Positions 5,265-7,430 of a stretch of 7,430 bases of DNA are shown here, one piece after another. Under the pieces are notes generated by a model. It searched no databases and was not told where the DNA came from. It worked only from the letters and a program-made list of their open reading frames with translations. Made by a program: the position numbers and the translations under genes. Source of the DNA: Methanoregula sp. (lineage in GTDB: Archaea > Halobacteriota > Methanomicrobia > Methanomicrobiales > Methanospirillaceae); NCBI GenBank assembly GCA_003157895.1, contig PMKW01000012.1, positions 1-7,430 of the forward strand, written 5' to 3'. The stretch's first letter is position 1. Each line of letters starts with the position of its first letter.

Positions 5265-6230
5265 TTATGGTGGATCCTTGGGCATCTTTGTGGTGATGTA
5301 CCAGGCATGTAAACCGAGCAGCAGGTATATCGGCAGGAGCACGGCATACGAGTTATCATCCCCTTCCAGCCGGAAGAGCCAGACCGTGGTCAGCACATCA
5401 ATCTGGAAGATCATGGTCCCCCACCATTTGCCCAGGTACGCGTAGCCGAGCCCCGGGAGGAGGAAGTTTAAGAAACCGGCAATCCAGGGATTTTTCATTG
5501 CCTGGGGTCGCCGTGACAGTCCCCGTGGCAGCGCCTTCATAGGTATAGAGCATTTCGGCGCTGCAAGAGCTGCACTCCACCGCACTTCCCGGTTCTCATC
5601 TCCCAGTGACTGCATGAGCGCCGGTGTTGCATCTTTCTCACCCATTTCACCCAGGATATCGACGGTCTTTATCCGGACTGCACTGTCCCGGTCACCGAGC
5701 AGACTGACAAGGGCCTGGACCGCAGGCCTGCCGATCTGCCTGACTGCGTTCCATTCCAGCATGGCGGCAAAATAGCGCGCCTTCTCATCAGCATCTCCCG
5801 GCTTCCAGCCGATCATGGTCAGGGATGTTGCGCTTGCGTACCGCACATATTTGTCCGGGTCACTGAGGATGGATTTCAGGGCCATGGTTGCGGCGGGATC
5901 CCCAATCTCCCCCAATGCAAGGGCCGCCTGCCACCGCACTTCGCTGTTCTCGTCCGAGAGGGTTGCAATGAGAGGCCCGATAGTCTCCGGACTCCGGATT
6001 TCGGCCAGGGCCCCGATAATCCCGAGTTTTATCGTTTTATCCCGAATCTTAAGGGCAGTGAGGAGGTCTCCGATTGCGTCAGGGCCAAGACACCCGAGGG
6101 CTTTTGCCGCATCGAGCTGGACGTCAACGTCACGGAATCTCAGAGCCCGGATCAACCCCCGGATATTTTTTTTCCTGGCCAGGCTCTCAATATCGGGTTT
6201 TTTTGCCTTGAACATATCCAAAAACGGCAT
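5265..6230 (-). CDS. HEAT-repeat protein with three-helix membrane tail (second of tandem pair)
   Basis: A 321-residue protein. Residues ~22-227 hold about six HEAT (PBS-lyase-type) repeats of ~31 residues, with units such as IGPLIATLSDENSEVRWQAA and the closing pattern LGEIGDP. An insert with a conserved Trp (GWKPGDADEKARYFAAMLEW, 141-160) separates repeats 4 and 5. Residues ~245-314 form three membrane segments (about 249-267, 271-287, 295-314) with the signature LNFLLPGLGYAYLGKWWG. HEAT repeats bind proteins, so it probably acts as a membrane-tethered scaffold in the cytoplasm; no catalytic residue was seen. It is a paralogue of the protein at 6243-7175 and starts 12 bases after it. AGGTGA overlaps the upstream stop and lies 7 bases before the ATG, so translation is probably coupled. 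C227 remains where the paralogue has a CxxC. Confidence 0.93.
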   Translation of the reverse strand: MPFLDMFKAKKPDIESLARKKNIRGLIRALRFRDVDVQLDAAKALGCLGPDAIGDLLTALKIRDKTIKLGIIGALAEIRSPETIGPLIATLSDENSEVRWQAALALGEIGDPAATMALKSILSDPDKYVRYASATSLTMIGWKPGDADEKARYFAAMLEWNAVRQIGRPAVQALVSLLGDRDSAVRIKTVDILGEMGEKDATPALMQSLGDENREVRWSAALAAPKCSIPMKALPRGLSRRPQAMKNPWIAGFLNFLLPGLGYAYLGKWWGTMIFQIDVLTTVWLFRLEGDDNSYAVLLPIYLLLGLHAWYITTKMPKDPP

Positions 6231-6242
6231 CGCGGTATCACC

Positions 6243-7175
6243 TCACATATCCGGCATGCGTTTGACCGCATAGTAGGTCTGAACGGCACTCACCGCGGTG
6301 AACGGGTAGATGTAGATGAACGGGAAGACGAGGTTCCAGTTCAGCTGGACAAGGACCATGATGGTCATGTAGGACAGAAAGACCAGGTTGCCCCACCATT
6401 TCCCGATGTACTGATACCCGAGACCGAAGAAGAAAAGGTTCAGGACAGCAGCACCGAAGGCACTGGGTGTTGTCCGGGGGCGGTTTGCGAGGATCTGGGG
6501 AATATTACGGCGGGGTACCCCGCATTTCCTGCACGCAAGCACAGCTCTCCACCGAACGCCGGGGTCCCGGTCCATGAGCGCCTGCTTACAGGCTTTCGTT
6601 GCATCCGGGCCACCGATCTCCCCCAGCAGTTTAACAATTTTCTCGCGAGACTTCGGGTTTGGATCGCTGAGGATCTTCATGAGCGGGCCGACTGCTGCCT
6701 CTTTCATACCCCGCAGGGTCTCCCATTCCTGTTGGGCAATGAGCATATGGGCAAGAGTTTCTTCGTTATCCGGTGTCCAGCTGAGCATCTCGAGGGCCAT
6801 CAATGCACCGTACCGGACATATCTGTCCGTGTCCAGCAGGGCCTTTTCAAGAGCAGGTTCTGCCCGGGGATCCCCGATCTGGCCCAGTGCCAGCGCAGCA
6901 ACAAACCGGACCTCGTTGTCCGTGTCACTCTCCAGTCTCTTTATCACGGGTTCAATGGATCGCGGGCATTTTATATCGCCCAGGGCCTCGATAGCGCCGA
7001 GGCGGACATGCATCTTATGAAAGTCAAGGATGGCAATGAGCGGATCGCAGGCAGGTTCCCCCATGGTGCCCAGGGTGTCCGCAGCCCGCCATTGCATGTC
7101 CGGGTTCCCGTGATCCAGCAGCCGGATGAGGCCCCGGATGTCATGGGATTGTTTCAATACTTCTGTCGTTGTCAT
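6243..7175 (-). CDS. HEAT-repeat protein with three-helix membrane tail (first of tandem pair)
   Basis: A 310-residue protein. Residues ~12-218 hold about six HEAT repeats (for example IEPVIKRLESDTDNEVRFVA, LGQIGDP, and VRWRAVLAC near the end), with the same Trp-containing insert before repeat 5 (LSWTPDNEETLAHMLIAQQEW, 131-151). C215-x-x-C218 closes the repeat region; a single CxxC is not enough for a zinc site unless the protein pairs. The tail (237-306) has three membrane segments and LNLFFFGLGYQYIGKWWG, shared with the next gene. The role is likely membrane-bound protein-protein contact. ATG at 7175 is chosen: GGAGG lies six bases upstream, whereas the in-frame TTG at 7181 directly abuts the Shine-Dalgarno. 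The gene lies 27 bases after the upstream membrane-protein gene and 12 bases before its paralogue, so the three form an operon. Confidence 0.93.
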   Translation of the reverse strand: MTTTEVLKQSHDIRGLIRLLDHGNPDMQWRAADTLGTMGEPACDPLIAILDFHKMHVRLGAIEALGDIKCPRSIEPVIKRLESDTDNEVRFVAALALGQIGDPRAEPALEKALLDTDRYVRYGALMALEMLSWTPDNEETLAHMLIAQQEWETLRGMKEAAVGPLMKILSDPNPKSREKIVKLLGEIGGPDATKACKQALMDRDPGVRWRAVLACRKCGVPRRNIPQILANRPRTTPSAFGAAVLNLFFFGLGYQYIGKWWGNLVFLSYMTIMVLVQLNWNLVFPFIYIYPFTAVSAVQTYYAVKRMPDM

Positions 7176-7202
7176 CTGCAACCTCCTGGTATCCCTGAAA
7201 CG

Positions 7203-7430
7203 TTACAACCGCCGCTTCCACCAACCGAAGTACAAGGTCCCCACAAGAACGGCGATCACGACAAGGATCAACAACGGGTTTGCCGATAGTGTCTGGAAAA
7301 GCCATTCGAACATGCCCACGTTCGTTACCATCGCCGGTTTGGAGAGTGCATTTATCGTCACGTTCGGGTGTTCCTCCTGCTTGGCGGCGGTTGCTTCTGC
7401 GGTGAGCAGGCCAAAGAGGGACGTCCCGTG
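7203..7430 (-). CDS. C-terminal end of a membrane-anchored protein (5' end outside window)
   Basis: The last 75 residues of a protein that enters from the right edge. A polar segment (AEATAAKQEEHPNVTINAL) is followed by a single hydrophobic helix at visible residues ~52-69 (PLLILVVIAVLVGTLYFG) and a short basic end WWKRRL. A C-terminal helix with a positive end is the usual anchor of an extracellular archaeal surface protein, with the tail inside the cell. The N-terminal domains that would identify it are not in the window. It ends 27 bases before the first HEAT-repeat gene and is probably in the same operon, which makes it a candidate partner for the HEAT proteins. Confidence 0.75.
   Translation of the reverse strand, partial: HGTSLFGLLTAEATAAKQEEHPNVTINALSKPAMVTNVGMFEWLFQTLSANPLLILVVIAVLVGTLYFGWWKRRL

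Noticed and set aside
5815..7289. Several long plus-strand frames opposite the HEAT-repeat genes
   Set aside because: They mirror the codon bias of the minus-strand genes, whose repeats and ribosome-binding sites are clear.

Overview
The window most likely comes from a euryarchaeal methanogen of the Methanomicrobiales (Methanoregula-like). This is an inference. It rests on strong GGAGG/AGGTGA ribosome-binding sites, archaeal TATA-like boxes, T-run terminators instead of strong hairpins, a lipoprotein with a Ser/Thr/Pro-rich stalk, and HEAT-repeat proteins with membrane tails of the kind common in these archaea. No RNA gene, CRISPR array or insertion sequence was found.

Left part (1-2080, minus strand). 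A two-gene unit reads leftward. A 65-residue hydrophilic protein is followed after 17 bases by a fold-type I PLP-dependent Orn/Lys/Arg decarboxylase of the AdiA/LdcI type. The window edge cuts the enzyme, leaving its first 583 residues or so. A palindrome and TATA box lie upstream.

Middle part (2081-3990). This stretch is A/T-richer and gene-poor. It holds a plus-strand gene for a small protein resembling a degenerate PD-(D/E)XK nuclease (2662-2979), long non-coding stretches, and a second small hydrophilic protein on the minus strand (3522-3695). Beneath the end of that gene lies an open stretch without a start codon, in the -1 frame.

The main finding is that the two small-protein genes, about 1.7 kb apart, share a whole upstream module: the same TTGCAAAATYTGCA-type palindrome, a TATA box at identical spacing, a leader of nearly equal length, and nearly the same Shine-Dalgarno region. 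Their proteins share a DIRKAxxGxN motif. They look like two members of one regulon, and one member carries the amino-acid decarboxylase.

Right part (3992-7430, minus strand). Five closely spaced genes probably form one operon, read right to left: the end of a membrane-anchored surface protein, two tandem paralogous HEAT-repeat proteins with a shared three-helix membrane tail, a 106-residue unknown protein, and a lipoprotein with a PsbP-like middle and a glycine-rich Cys-containing tail. T-runs follow. The set suggests a membrane-associated or surface complex whose role cannot be read from the sequence.
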